Assembly: GCF_001517105.1 (NCBI RefSeq)
Contig: NZ_LPVF01000010.1
Coordinates: 558,001 to 622,000 of the forward strand
From: Bacillus halotolerans
GTDB lineage: Bacteria; Bacillota; Bacilli; Bacillales; Bacillaceae
Reading direction: 5' to 3'
Length of the DNA stretch: 64,000 bases
Shown here: in pieces, positions 16,870 through 26,393 of the stretch
Position numbering within the stretch: position 1 is the stretch's first letter
How the letters are laid out: every line of letters begins with the position of its first letter
Program-made: the position numbers and the translations under genes
Notes under the pieces: model-generated
What the model was told of the DNA's origin: nothing
The model's input: the letters and a program-made list of their open reading frames with translations, nothing else
The model's database searches: none

Positions 16870-18771
16870 TTATTTTTCAGTTATAGGTTTTTTCACGATA
16901 CCTAGGATCATCGCCATAATCACAGCACCAATTACAATACTTAATAAGTAAAGGAGCGGATGGTTTGTAATAAAGGCTACGAATATGCCCCCGTGAGGTG
17001 CAGGAAGGGTTACACGGAAGAATTCAGTTAATCCGCCGGCAACCGCTGCACCGACCACAGCCGCTGGAATGACGCGAAGCGGATCCGCCGCAGCAAACGG
17101 GATTGCGCCTTCTGTTACGAAAGCCGCACCCATGAAGTAGCATGTAATACCTGCTTCACGGTCACGCTGAGAGAACTTGTTTCTGAAAATTGTTGTTGCA
17201 AGTGCGATACCTAATGGAGGAACCATACCGCCGGCCATGATCGCTGCATGAGGCGCATAGTTGCCTGCATCAATCATCGCAATACCGAACGTGAAGGCTG
17301 CTTTGTTAAGCGGACCGCCCATGTCAATCGCCATCATACCGCCTAAAATAATACCCATTAACACCAAGTTTCCAGTACCAAGGCTTTGAAGCCAGTCTGT
17401 TAAGAAATTCATGAATGCTGCTACAGGTGTATTGATTACAAATTGCATTAATACGCCAGTGATAAAAATACCAAACAGCGGATAAATCAATACAGGCTTC
17501 AATCCATCAAGGGACTGAGGGATAAACACAAATACTTTTTTCAATAAAATCACGACATAACCAGCAAGGAATCCGGCAATCAAACCGCCTAAGAATCCAG
17601 CATTCGCTTGAGTGGCCATAAACCCGCCGACCATACCAGGAGCAAATCCCGGACGATCTGCAATACTCATCGCGATAAAGCCGGCCAGAACTGCAACAAT
17701 CAGTTTTAATGCATTGTCGCCGCCAATAAAGTTCAATGCTGCAGCAAACGTATTGTAGCTAGGATCATTCGGATCTGAAGAATGGATACCCCAGAAGAAT
17801 GAAATTGCAACGAGTATACCGCCGCCCACTACGAATGGAAGCATGTTGCTGACACCGCTCATAAGGTGCTTATAAAACGCGTTTCCAATACCGCCGGATT
17901 TGGCTTTTGGTTCATTTTCATCACTTTGTGCAGAAGAACCGCCGCCGCTGCCTTGATAAATCGGTGCGTCTTGATTCACCGCTTTTTCGATAAGCTCTTG
18001 CGGACGTCTGATACCTGCCGTTACTGGAACCTGAAGCACGCGTTTGCCTTTAAAGCGCTCCATTTCAACCTGCTTGTCCGCTGCGACAATGATTGCAGGT
18101 GCATCTTCAATTTCTTGAGCAGTTAGCTTGTGCTTAATACCGCTTGAACCATTTGTTTCAACCTTAATTTCAACACCAAGCTCTTTCGCTTTTTCTTTAA
18201 GGGCATCCGCTGCCATGAAAGTATGGGCGATACCTGTCGGACAAGCTGTAACCGCTAGGATTTTACCTTTTCCGGCTGGTGCTGGTGCCGTTTCTTCTTC
18301 TTCCTCTTCGTCATCATCTTTATCATGCTGATTGATAATGTCAATAATCGCGTCTTCTGATTCGGCTTCAAGCAGCTGTTTGCGAATTTCTTCACGCATT
18401 AACAGCGTAGACAGTCTTGACAGTGCTTCAAGGTGAGTGTTGTTTGCACCTTCAGTCGCTGCAATCATGAAGACCAAGTGTGCCGGCTGGCCGTCTAGTG
18501 ATTCATAATCGACACCGTCTTTTGAACGCCCAAACGCAATCGCCGGGTTGATAACGCTTGCCGTTTTCGCATGCGGAATAGCAATTCCTTCACCGATACC
18601 CGTTGAACTTTGGCTTTCACGATTTAAAATGGCTTCTTTATAGGCTTGTCTGTCATTTAATTTTCCAGCCTTATCAAGAACTGTGACCATTTCGTCAATA
18701 ACGTTTTCTTTTTCTTTGCTTTCAATATTAAGCTTTATCGTATGCTTCGTTAAAAGCTCAGTTATTTTCAC
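16870..18771 (-). CDS. fruA: fructose PTS permease EIIABC
   Basis: Imports fructose and phosphorylates it to fructose 1-phosphate. The 633 residues carry all three functions. EIIA (1-145) has phospho-His67 in AIPHAKT. An acidic linker (KDDDEEEEEE) leads to EIIB (about 170-270) with phospho-Cys177 in TACPTGIAHT. EIIC (about 295-630) is a membrane domain with many hydrophobic helices. The GTG start at 18771 has AGGAGG upstream. It is the last gene of fruR-fruK-fruA, 14 bases after fruK. Confidence 0.96.
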   Translation of the reverse strand: MKITELLTKHTIKLNIESKEKENVIDEMVTVLDKAGKLNDRQAYKEAILNRESQSSTGIGEGIAIPHAKTASVINPAIAFGRSKDGVDYESLDGQPAHLVFMIAATEGANNTHLEALSRLSTLLMREEIRKQLLEAESEDAIIDIINQHDKDDDEEEEEETAPAPAGKGKILAVTACPTGIAHTFMAADALKEKAKELGVEIKVETNGSSGIKHKLTAQEIEDAPAIIVAADKQVEMERFKGKRVLQVPVTAGIRRPQELIEKAVNQDAPIYQGSGGGSSAQSDENEPKAKSGGIGNAFYKHLMSGVSNMLPFVVGGGILVAISFFWGIHSSDPNDPSYNTFAAALNFIGGDNALKLIVAVLAGFIAMSIADRPGFAPGMVGGFMATQANAGFLGGLIAGFLAGYVVILLKKVFVFIPQSLDGLKPVLIYPLFGIFITGVLMQFVINTPVAAFMNFLTDWLQSLGTGNLVLMGIILGGMMAIDMGGPLNKAAFTFGIAMIDAGNYAPHAAIMAGGMVPPLGIALATTIFRNKFSQRDREAGITCYFMGAAFVTEGAIPFAAADPLRVIPAAVVGAAVAGGLTEFFRVTLPAPHGGIFVAFITNHPLLYLLSIVIGAVIMAMILGIVKKPITEK

Positions 18772-18785
18772 TTTTGTTTCCTCCT

Positions 18786-19697
18786 CTATAGACGTGTGAC
18801 CTTAACTTCAGGAAGAAGCTGCTGGACAAATTCTTCTGTACCAAGTTCCTCAGAAAACGCGGTAGCGCTGCCTGATGTAACTCCTAAGCGGAATGCCTCT
18901 TCAAGCGGCAGCTGCTTGGAAACACCGGCAAGAAAACCTGCAACGACAGAATCTCCTGCTCCGACTGAGTTTACCAATTTCCCCTCTGGTACGTTTGCAA
19001 AGTAAACGGCATCCTTCGTAAACAGAAGCGCTCCGTCACCGGCCATGGATACGATTACATGCTCAGCGCCTTGTTCTACAAGCTTTTTCCCATAAGGAAC
19101 AGCTTCTTCAACAGATGAAATCGTTGTTCCGAACATTTCACCAAGCTCGTGATGGTTCGGCTTCATCAAAAACGGTTTCATTTCTGTTGCTTTCATAAGC
19201 GCTTCGCCAGAGATATCTAACACAACACGTGCGTTCTGCTGTTTGCAAGCCTCTGCGATTTTTTCATAGGTATTTTGAGGCAGTGAAGAAGGAATGCTTC
19301 CAGCAAGAACGACAATATCCCCCTCCTGCAAAGATGTAAACTGTTCTAAAAAGGCATTGAAATCTTCGTCTGAAATCGTTGGTCCCTGACCGTTAATTTC
19401 CGTTTCATCACCAGTTTTCAATTTTACATTGATGCGGGTATCTTCTTTTACTTCAGAAAAAGCTGTTTCCAGGTTTTCTTCGCGCAAAAATGTTTTGATA
19501 TATTCTCCGGTAAATCCGCCGATAAATCCGAGCACTTTTGACTGAACATGATGTCTTTTCAGCAGTCTCGATACGTTGATGCCTTTTCCCCCTGGATACT
19601 TTGTATCGTATGCGGAACGGTTTAGGCCTCCTACAGTAAAATCTTCAACGTGAACAATATAATCGACAGATGGATTAAGTGTTACAGTATAAATCAT
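18786..19697 (-). CDS. fruK: 1-phosphofructokinase
   Basis: Phosphorylates fructose 1-phosphate, the product of FruA, to fructose 1,6-bisphosphate. The 303 residues are a PfkB-family sugar kinase: substrate motif GGKGINVSR near 37-45 and the C-terminal anion hole/ATP motif NSVGAGDSVVAGF with the catalytic Asp near residue 248. The start ATG overlaps the fruR stop codon (ATGA), which indicates translational coupling. Confidence 0.95.
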   Translation of the reverse strand: MIYTVTLNPSVDYIVHVEDFTVGGLNRSAYDTKYPGGKGINVSRLLKRHHVQSKVLGFIGGFTGEYIKTFLREENLETAFSEVKEDTRINVKLKTGDETEINGQGPTISDEDFNAFLEQFTSLQEGDIVVLAGSIPSSLPQNTYEKIAEACKQQNARVVLDISGEALMKATEMKPFLMKPNHHELGEMFGTTISSVEEAVPYGKKLVEQGAEHVIVSMAGDGALLFTKDAVYFANVPEGKLVNSVGAGDSVVAGFLAGVSKQLPLEEAFRLGVTSGSATAFSEELGTEEFVQQLLPEVKVTRL

Positions 19698-20449
19698 GGT
19701 TTCACTACCTTTACGACAGTTTTTTCTTGGTAATTATCGAATGTAAGCTCTTCAGCGTCAGTCGTAATGATTGTTGCGTCGCCTATGCCGGCAAATGCCG
19801 AAAATGAAATTTCTCCAAATTTCGAAGGGTCCGCTAACACGTAAGCGTGTTTTGCCTGTTTGACAGCCTTCGTTTTCAATAGGGCTTCATCAGGGTCAGG
19901 CGTTGTGAAGCCGGCCTCTGTATGCACACCGTTTGCCCCCAGAAAACTCTTATCGAATCTGTACTGATCCATGGCAATCAGTGAAGCGCCTCCGATAACC
20001 GCGCCCGTTCTGTGCTTTACATATCCTCCAAGCAGATAAAAAGATATTTCTTTCCTTATCAATGCGTCGATGTGCATAACCCCGTTCGTGACCACAACGA
20101 TATCTTTGCTTTTATCCAAAAAATCAATCATGTGCAAAGTCGTCGTGCCCGCATCGAGATAAATGCAATCCCCTTCCTCCAAAAGTGAAGCGGCTTTTTC
20201 AGCAATCTTCAATTTGTCTTGAAGGTTTTTGGATGATTTTTCAAGCATATCAGGTTCAAGTCTGATATCGGAAAGCTTGGCAGCTCCCCCGTGAACACGC
20301 TTTAAAAAACCGCGTTCTTCAAGCGTCGATAAATCTCTTCTGATTGTAGATTCAGAAGCATTTGTAAGATTTATGAGCTCTTGAATCTTTACCACATCAT
20401 GCTTTTCTATTTGATCAATAATCAACTGATATCTTTCAGGAGTTAGCAT
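19694..20449 (-). CDS. fruR: DeoR-family repressor FruR
   Basis: A 251-residue transcriptional regulator of the fructose operon. The N-terminal DeoR helix-turn-helix (about 1-57) includes the typical NASESTIRRDLSTLEERGFLKRVHGGA segment. The C-terminal sugar-phosphate sensing domain carries the DAGTTT and GANGVH signatures. It is first in the operon and so probably autoregulated; a perfect inverted repeat sits just downstream of the promoter. The inducer is expected to be fructose 1-phosphate. Confidence 0.94.
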   Translation of the reverse strand: MLTPERYQLIIDQIEKHDVVKIQELINLTNASESTIRRDLSTLEERGFLKRVHGGAAKLSDIRLEPDMLEKSSKNLQDKLKIAEKAASLLEEGDCIYLDAGTTTLHMIDFLDKSKDIVVVTNGVMHIDALIRKEISFYLLGGYVKHRTGAVIGGASLIAMDQYRFDKSFLGANGVHTEAGFTTPDPDEALLKTKAVKQAKHAYVLADPSKFGEISFSAFAGIGDATIITTDAEELTFDNYQEKTVVKVVKP

Positions 20450-20463
20450 GCTTCACCTCCTAA

Positions 20464-20487
20464 TGAAAACGTATTCATTTTGAATAC
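20464..20487 (-). promoter_or_regulatory. FruR operator candidate overlapping a cre-like site
   Basis: GTATTCA-TTT-TGAATAC (20471-20487) is a perfect 7-base inverted repeat at the predicted transcription start, a likely FruR operator. Overlapping it, TGAAAACGTATTCA (20464-20477) matches the CcpA cre consensus at 13 of 14 positions. Confidence 0.55.
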
Positions 20488-20493
20488 AATTTC

Positions 20494-20522
20494 ATTGTAA
20501 ACGCTTTTTTTACAATAGGCAA
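20494..20522 (-). promoter_or_regulatory. promoter of the fru operon
   Basis: Minus-strand TTGCCT (20517-20522) and TACAAT (20494-20499) with a 17-base spacer. Confidence 0.7.
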
Positions 20523-20700
20523 CTAAAATCATTCAAATTCATTCAATAACTATCAAAATCTTTCACGTTTCTCCATATTAACGTATGTATATAGGGTTTG
20601 TAAACTGTAAATTCGACAAAAATAAGGACAATTGTATGACTTTTTCTTCTTATCTTAATGTAAAAAGTCTTTTATATTCATAGTAAAAAGCACCAAACAT

Positions 20701-20728
20701 AAAAAAACCTCATGCACATGCATGAGGT
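20701..20728 (-). terminator. yknWXYZ terminator
   Basis: ACCTCATGCA/TGCATGAGGT hairpin followed by a T run on the minus strand, adjoining the yknZ stop. Confidence 0.82.
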
Positions 20729-21921
20729 TACTCGTAACGCAGCGCTTCAATCGGATCGAGCTTGGCAGCTTTATTTGCAGGAAGCATTCCAAAGACAACG
20801 CCAATAAGCATACTGAACAGCACGCCTCCGCATACGACCTGCCAGGATACTAATGACGGCCAGCCGGCAATGGCTGAAACCAGCGCTGCCCCTCCGTATC
20901 CGATCCCGATCCCAATCAGTCCGCCGATAAGCGTTAATACGACTGATTCGATTAAAAACTGGGTCAGAATCTGTCCTCTCGTCGCTCCGAGAGACTTCCG
21001 AATCCCAATTTCCCGCGTTCGTTCTGTCACTGACACGAGCATAATATTCATGACACCGATTCCGCCGACTAAAAGCGAAATGCCTGCAATTGAGCCGATA
21101 ATCGTGGTCATGATTGTTGTGATCTTTCCAATTCCTGCTGCAATCTCTTCCATGTTCATGACTTGATATGAATCCTCAGTGCCATGATGGTCATTCACCA
21201 GCTGTGCCGCTTCTTTTCCGATAGATTTTATATCATCAGCCGATTCGACCTGCAATGACACATTACTGAAGTCACTTGTACCGAAAGACGATTTCATCAT
21301 ATTAAACGGCACATACATTTCACTTAGTCCGAAAGACAGCAAACCTGTTTCTTTCTTCAGCACACCGATAATTTCCACAGGCTGTCCGTTTACCCAGACA
21401 ACTTCACCGAGAGGAGAGGATTTATCAAACAGCTCTTCGGCCATTTTTTGTGATATAATGCCCGCCCTTTTTCCCGCAAGAAAGTCATTATCAGTAAAGG
21501 TTCTTCCGCTTTCTATTTCTAAGGAATTCACATTCATATATCCGTCGTTGATTCCGTTAATGGTTACATCGGTTTCTTCCTCATGATAACGCGCCTTCAT
21601 GCTTTCAGAAGTGGATGCAACTACTTGTCTTATCCCATCTATCTCTTTTAATCCGCTAATATCGTTTTCTGTGAAAGTTGACTCCGTTACGGCGTTCGGA
21701 TTGCTTGCAAGCTCTTCGTCACTCGGCATGTAGTATAGTTCAACCGTATTCCCCGGACCGCTGATGGACTGCTTAAGCATCTGCTCGCCGCCCTGCCCTA
21801 CAGCAACGACAACAATAACAGAGCCAACACCAATGATAATTCCGAGCATCGTTAAAATGGAACGCATTTTATGTGCAAGAACAGAGCTCAAAGCCATTCT
21901 GATGTTTTCTAACAGACTCAT
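20728..21921 (-). CDS. yknZ: ABC transporter permease YknZ (MacB/FtsX type)
   Basis: A 397-residue membrane permease. One N-terminal helix (MLGIIIGVGSVIVVVAVG) is followed by a large extracellular MacB-type domain (about 50-255) and three C-terminal helices of the FtsX fold, ending PIEALRYE. It forms the pore of the YknWXYZ complex, which is known to protect cells from the SDP cannibalism toxin. I chose the ATG at 21921, which overlaps the yknY stop (ATGA); the longer frame lies inside yknY. Confidence 0.93.
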   Translation of the reverse strand: MSLLENIRMALSSVLAHKMRSILTMLGIIIGVGSVIVVVAVGQGGEQMLKQSISGPGNTVELYYMPSDEELASNPNAVTESTFTENDISGLKEIDGIRQVVASTSESMKARYHEEETDVTINGINDGYMNVNSLEIESGRTFTDNDFLAGKRAGIISQKMAEELFDKSSPLGEVVWVNGQPVEIIGVLKKETGLLSFGLSEMYVPFNMMKSSFGTSDFSNVSLQVESADDIKSIGKEAAQLVNDHHGTEDSYQVMNMEEIAAGIGKITTIMTTIIGSIAGISLLVGGIGVMNIMLVSVTERTREIGIRKSLGATRGQILTQFLIESVVLTLIGGLIGIGIGYGGAALVSAIAGWPSLVSWQVVCGGVLFSMLIGVVFGMLPANKAAKLDPIEALRYE

Positions 21922-22610
21922 TCCCCCACGCTCCTTTGTCCGGAGCCGGGAGTAACGATTTCTCCGTCTCGCACCATGATGACCCGGTTCGTGCAATCTG
22001 CAACTTCCGGCTCGTGGGTAACAAGTACAATCGTTGTTCCCTCGTCGTTTAACGCTGTAAATTGGTCCATAATCGCTGCACTTGTTTTCGTATCCAACGC
22101 GCCAGTCGGTTCATCCGCCAAAATTAATTTTGGTTCATTGACGATTGCCCTCGCAATGGCCACACGCTGCTTCTGACCTCCGGATAACTCATTCGGCATA
22201 TGAAGCATCCGATCGGCTAATCCAACCTTTTCTAAGGCTCTTTCGGCTCTCTCTTGGCGTTCTTTTTTTCCAATGCCGGAATAAATCATTGGCAGCTCGA
22301 CATTTTTTTTAGCGTTCAGCCGCGGGAGAAGCTGGAATTGCTGAAAGACAAAACCGATGGATTTGTTGCGGACTGCGGCCAGTTCTTTGTCTTTATAAGA
22401 TGAGATGTCTTCACCGTCCAGCTTATATATACCGGAAGTCGGACGGTCTAGACAGCCGATAATATTCATAATCGTTGATTTTCCCGATCCTGACGGCCCC
22501 ATGATCGATACATATTCCCCTTGATTGATGTTCAAATCAATCGAATGAAGAACATCAAACGTTTCTCTGCCGATCTGGTAGCTTTTTCGCACTTTAGAAA
22601 GCTGAATCAT
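21918..22610 (-). CDS. yknY: ABC transporter ATP-binding protein YknY
   Basis: A 230-residue ATPase of the MacB/LolD class that powers YknZ. Motifs are Walker A GPSGSGKST, Q-loop VFQQFQLL, signature LSGGQKQRVAIARAI and Walker B LILADEPTGALD. Its start directly follows the yknX stop and its stop overlaps the yknZ start, so the operon is tightly coupled. Confidence 0.94.
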   Translation of the reverse strand: MIQLSKVRKSYQIGRETFDVLHSIDLNINQGEYVSIMGPSGSGKSTIMNIIGCLDRPTSGIYKLDGEDISSYKDKELAAVRNKSIGFVFQQFQLLPRLNAKKNVELPMIYSGIGKKERQERAERALEKVGLADRMLHMPNELSGGQKQRVAIARAIVNEPKLILADEPTGALDTKTSAAIMDQFTALNDEGTTIVLVTHEPEVADCTNRVIMVRDGEIVTPGSGQRSVGE

Positions 22611-23747
22611 TTATGCTTTCACTTCCGTTCCGTCAGCCAAATCATCAGCAGGATTTAAAATGACCTGATCATCCTTAGAAATTCCTTCTTTTATTTCCGT
22701 TACATCGTCTGTTACTTCCCCGATTTTGACGTCGACTCGCTTGGCTTTACCGTCCTTTACTGTATACACATAATATTGATCATCTTCTTTTTTAACTGCC
22801 TTAGAAGGAAGCGTATTGGTTTTCCGCTTATCCGTTTCTATATTCATAATGAATTTAAAACCTGGCTTTCCTTCAGGAAGATCACCTTTTATTTTGACTT
22901 GAAGCGGGTATTGTACTGCCTGATCTGTGCCAGCTGCTGCCGCGGCGTTATCCTGCTGATCTGGCACTAGTCCGACAGCTGAAACTGTACCTTTCCATGT
23001 TTTATCCTGAATGACATCTGAAGTGAGTGTGACCTTTTGGCCTTTTTTGACTTTAAGTGTATCGTATTCAGACAATTTACCTGAAACGACAAGGTCTTTA
23101 GGATTGCCGATATGTATGACGGGCTCTTGAATATCTGACTTTTTTGATGCCGCTTCCTGGTTGACAGAAATCACAGTGCCTTCGATCTCGCTTTTCACTT
23201 GAAGATCTGACACTTGATTGGCAAGCGACTGCCGCTGAAGCTCAGTTTGCTTCAATTCAATTTGAGCTGTTTTTTCCTGCATTTCAAGCTCTGTGCGCTC
23301 AGAGTCAACTTGTTTTTCTGCTTCCTTTTCTCCAAGCTGTTTTGTCAGTTCTTTTTCTTTACTGTCCAACGCTTGTAGCTTTTCTTGAATCTGATCGATT
23401 TGCAGCCGGTTCGATTCAGAGGTCAATTGATTCTGTTCCTTTTCCAGACTAAGCTGCTCATTTGTATAAGTGACTAACGGCGTACCCTTTTTAACTTTGT
23501 CGCCTTCCTTCACTTTAATGTCGTTCAAAGTTCCTTTATCGGCTTCATAAAACACATATTGTTCATTTGAAAATTTAAGTGTGCCTGGAACCATAACCGT
23601 TGACGATATCTTTTTTTCTTCTAGACTGCCCGTCTCCACCTTCTGGCCGGCGCTGCCGCTTGTCGGAGCGGCAGACCGGTAAATATTAATTCCTATAAAA
23701 AGAGCGACTAATGCTGCAATCCCAATTCCAATCCAGACTTTTTTCAT
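22611..23747 (-). CDS. yknX: membrane fusion-like accessory protein YknX
   Basis: A 378-residue HlyD/MacA-like adaptor. One N-terminal membrane helix is followed by a biotinyl-lipoyl half-motif (GTLNDIKVKEGDKVKKGTPL), a long coiled-coil hairpin (about 110-200), the second half-motif (SEIEGTVISVNQ) and beta-barrel domains. It should sit outside the membrane and connect to YknZ. It is cotranscribed with yknW, 4 bases upstream. Confidence 0.92.
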   Translation of the reverse strand: MKKVWIGIGIAALVALFIGINIYRSAAPTSGSAGQKVETGSLEEKKISSTVMVPGTLKFSNEQYVFYEADKGTLNDIKVKEGDKVKKGTPLVTYTNEQLSLEKEQNQLTSESNRLQIDQIQEKLQALDSKEKELTKQLGEKEAEKQVDSERTELEMQEKTAQIELKQTELQRQSLANQVSDLQVKSEIEGTVISVNQEAASKKSDIQEPVIHIGNPKDLVVSGKLSEYDTLKVKKGQKVTLTSDVIQDKTWKGTVSAVGLVPDQQDNAAAAAGTDQAVQYPLQVKIKGDLPEGKPGFKFIMNIETDKRKTNTLPSKAVKKEDDQYYVYTVKDGKAKRVDVKIGEVTDDVTEIKEGISKDDQVILNPADDLADGTEVKA

Positions 23748-23751
23748 CTAT

Positions 23752-24447
23752 TTATGCACCTGCCACAGAGTTTATCGCCCCTGAAATAAACGAAAATGCG
23801 ACCAAAAGGACGAAAAGAATAATAACGGATATCCATCCTGCTTTTTTGGAGATGCCTCCCGTTTTGTGAAGACCGATCGCTAATAACACATAGCTCCAAA
23901 TGCTGAAGATTTCAAATGTATTTAATACATTGGCTAAAGGCATGTCTGAAGGAATAATTCCCGCAAGTGACGTCATGCTGTAAAGTGAACTTGCGTCCGT
24001 TGTAAAAGCAACAATTCCGTTAATTAATAATCCTAAGCTGCTGATTAAGGAGACAAACAGACCGAGAGAAAGCATTTTCTTATACGTCGTTACGCCTCCT
24101 GATATTTTCACACAGAGCCAATAAATGAGAGGTGCAATAAATAAAGCTGCAATTCCGCCAAAAATAGAGCCTATCATTCCAGTGTATTTGGTTATCGTTC
24201 CGAGAGTTTCAACCTGTTCAGCTGTTAATCCATTCGTATTTGTATTTTTCAGAAGCTCGCTATAATCCGTTCCGAGACCCTGCAATACAGCACCAACTAT
24301 GATGATTGCCGCAACAATCAAGAGCGGGCCCCATACCACCGGCCTTTCTCTTATTCTCTCAAATTGAGTTCCAGGACTTGTGATCACTCCAAAAAGGGAT
24401 GGCTTTTCAGTTGACACTCCGCCGTTTTTTTCTACATTTGCTTCCAT
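23752..24447 (-). CDS. yknW: Yip1-domain membrane protein YknW
   Basis: A 231-residue integral membrane protein with about five hydrophobic segments after a cytoplasmic N-terminus of about 40 residues. This is the Yip1-domain pattern. YknW is reported to be needed for assembly of the YknXYZ complex. I chose the ATG at 24447 because AGGAGG lies 9 bases upstream. It is the first gene of the operon behind a textbook sigma-W promoter. Confidence 0.9.
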   Translation of the reverse strand: MEANVEKNGGVSTEKPSLFGVITSPGTQFERIRERPVVWGPLLIVAAIIIVGAVLQGLGTDYSELLKNTNTNGLTAEQVETLGTITKYTGMIGSIFGGIAALFIAPLIYWLCVKISGGVTTYKKMLSLGLFVSLISSLGLLINGIVAFTTDASSLYSMTSLAGIIPSDMPLANVLNTFEIFSIWSYVLLAIGLHKTGGISKKAGWISVIILFVLLVAFSFISGAINSVAGA

Positions 24448-24479
24448 ATATAAAACCTCCTTGAACATATCTAGCTGAT

Positions 24480-24507
24480 AATACGAAAGGACCTAAAAAA
24501 AGTTTCA
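24480..24507 (-). promoter_or_regulatory. sigma-W promoter of yknWXYZ
   Basis: Minus-strand TGAAAC (24502-24507) and CGTATT (24480-24485) with a 16-base spacer is an almost perfect sigma-W promoter. This agrees with the known cell-envelope stress control of the operon. Confidence 0.88.
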
Positions 24508-24520
24508 TATTTTTCGAAAA
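24508..24520. repeat. shared 13-mer, copy upstream of yknW
   Basis: TATTTTTCGAAAA, immediately upstream of the sigma-W -35. An identical 13-mer lies upstream of yknU at 28212-28224. Its core TTTTCGAAAA is palindromic. Confidence 0.5.
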
Positions 24521-24568
24521 AATATCCAAATCATTCAAAAGGCCTTCAGACTTCCAAACTGAAGGCTT

Positions 24569-26383
24569 TTATTCGGCAGCTATGCTGTATTGCGCTTTCA
24601 CCAGTCCTGCATAAATACCTCCTTTCGCAAGCAGCTGTTCGTGGCTGCCCTCTTCCATTTTCCTGCCGTGATCAAGAACGATGATATGGTTGGCGTCGCG
24701 GATTGTGGACAATCTATGGGCAATCATGACGGCTGTACGATCTTTCAGCAAAGTTTTTAAAGCCTGCTGGATTTTGACTTCTGTCTCTGTATCAATGCTT
24801 GCCGTGGCTTCGTCAAGAATGATAATAGCAGGATCTGCGAGCAGCGCTCTTGCGAAGGAAATGAGCTGGCGCTGACCGGCAGATAATACGCTTCCCCTTT
24901 CTTCCACTTCTGTTTCGTATCCTTCTGCTAAACCAGAAATAAACTCATCCGCTCCGACTGCTTGAGCAGCTTTTATCACTTCTTCGTCTGACGCATCCGG
25001 CCTTCCGAAACGAATATTTTCCATAATCGTTCCGGAGAAAATAAACGTATCTTGAAGCACAATGCTGATTTGAGAGCGTAAACTGGCAATGGACAGGTCT
25101 TTTATCGGAGTGCCGTCTATTTTAATGGTTCCTCCTGTTGCATCATAAAATCGGCTGATTAAATTGGCAATCGTTGTTTTCCCGCTCCCCGTGTGTCCGA
25201 CAAGTGCAAGTGTTGAGCCTGCTGGAATAGAAAAGGAAACGGCATGAAGTGCCTTTCGTTTTTCATCATAAGAAAATTCAACCTCTTCAAAGCTGATATG
25301 GCCTTTAATATTTTTCTTGTGAATGGCATCCCGCTTTTCTTTGACGTTCGGCTGTTCGTCTAAAAACTCGAAAATCCGCTCTGACGAGGCCATCCCCATT
25401 AACAATTGGTTATAAACCTGACCTAATCTTGAAATAGGCTCCCAAAACATGCCTAAATAGAAGGCGAAAGATACGAAGACACCTATTGTAATGGTTTGGT
25501 TCATGATGAGTGTGGCGCCATACCATATTAATACAGCCGTTCCTATCGCATTTGTCATTTCTACCAGCGGACGGAACACAGCATTTTTTCTTGTTGCTTC
25601 CCGCCATGATTGATAGTTCTCCTGATTGACTCCGTCAAAATACTCCATGTTTTCTTGTTCCTGCGTGAAAGCCTGCGTTACGCGGATACCTTGTATGCTT
25701 TCGTTTAAATGGGAGTTCAGCTTTGATTGCTTCAGACGCACCGTTTGCCATGAACGGCGGATTTTTTTTCTGAGACTTGTTGAAATAAAAAACATAATCG
25801 GCAGAGTCACCATGATGGCTATGGTCAGTTCAGGACTCAGCGTGAATAAAATGATGACAACTCCCGCCAAAAGCAATAAATCTGTTAATAAGTTAATTAC
25901 GCCGCTTGTGAAAAGCTCCTGAAGGGAGTTAATGTCATTCATAATTCTTACGAGAATAGACCCTGCCGATCTCTGATCAAAAAATCGGTGGGACAAGCGC
26001 TGCACATGGGTAAATAAATGCTGGCGCAAATCGTAAATGACATGCTGGCCAAGCTGGTTCATCCATCTGATCCTTAGCATATTGGCTGCATAATTAACGG
26101 CGTATAAAACGCTGATCAAAATAATCAGCTGCATCAGCAATTCCGAATTCTTTGCTGTAATGGCTTGATCGAGAACATAAACACCGATCAGAATGGGAAT
26201 GACAAGCTTCACAGCAGTCCCAATCAAAACGGTGAGAAAAGAAAGCGGCAGAATTGTTTTTCGGTACGGTTTGACATAGCTTAACAGCCGCCACATTTGA
26301 GCCCAGTTAAACGGTTTTTCAATGATTTCATCTGAAGAATAATAGAAACGCTCCAAAATCCCATGTTTTTTTGCTTGTTTCAT
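24569..26383 (-). CDS. yknV: ABC exporter half-transporter YknV
   Basis: A 604-residue exporter subunit: a six-helix ABC membrane domain (about 35-320) fused to an ATPase domain with Walker A GHTGSGKTT, signature LSAGQRQLISFARAL and Walker B IIILDEATASID. The signature is LSAGQ rather than LSGGQ. It starts 10 bases after yknU, with GGGAGG before the ATG at 26383. With YknU it probably forms a heterodimeric multidrug or lipid exporter. The substrate is unknown. Confidence 0.92.
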   Translation of the reverse strand: MKQAKKHGILERFYYSSDEIIEKPFNWAQMWRLLSYVKPYRKTILPLSFLTVLIGTAVKLVIPILIGVYVLDQAITAKNSELLMQLIILISVLYAVNYAANMLRIRWMNQLGQHVIYDLRQHLFTHVQRLSHRFFDQRSAGSILVRIMNDINSLQELFTSGVINLLTDLLLLAGVVIILFTLSPELTIAIMVTLPIMFFISTSLRKKIRRSWQTVRLKQSKLNSHLNESIQGIRVTQAFTQEQENMEYFDGVNQENYQSWREATRKNAVFRPLVEMTNAIGTAVLIWYGATLIMNQTITIGVFVSFAFYLGMFWEPISRLGQVYNQLLMGMASSERIFEFLDEQPNVKEKRDAIHKKNIKGHISFEEVEFSYDEKRKALHAVSFSIPAGSTLALVGHTGSGKTTIANLISRFYDATGGTIKIDGTPIKDLSIASLRSQISIVLQDTFIFSGTIMENIRFGRPDASDEEVIKAAQAVGADEFISGLAEGYETEVEERGSVLSAGQRQLISFARALLADPAIIILDEATASIDTETEVKIQQALKTLLKDRTAVMIAHRLSTIRDANHIIVLDHGRKMEEGSHEQLLAKGGIYAGLVKAQYSIAAE

Positions 26384-26393
26384 ATGTTCCTCC

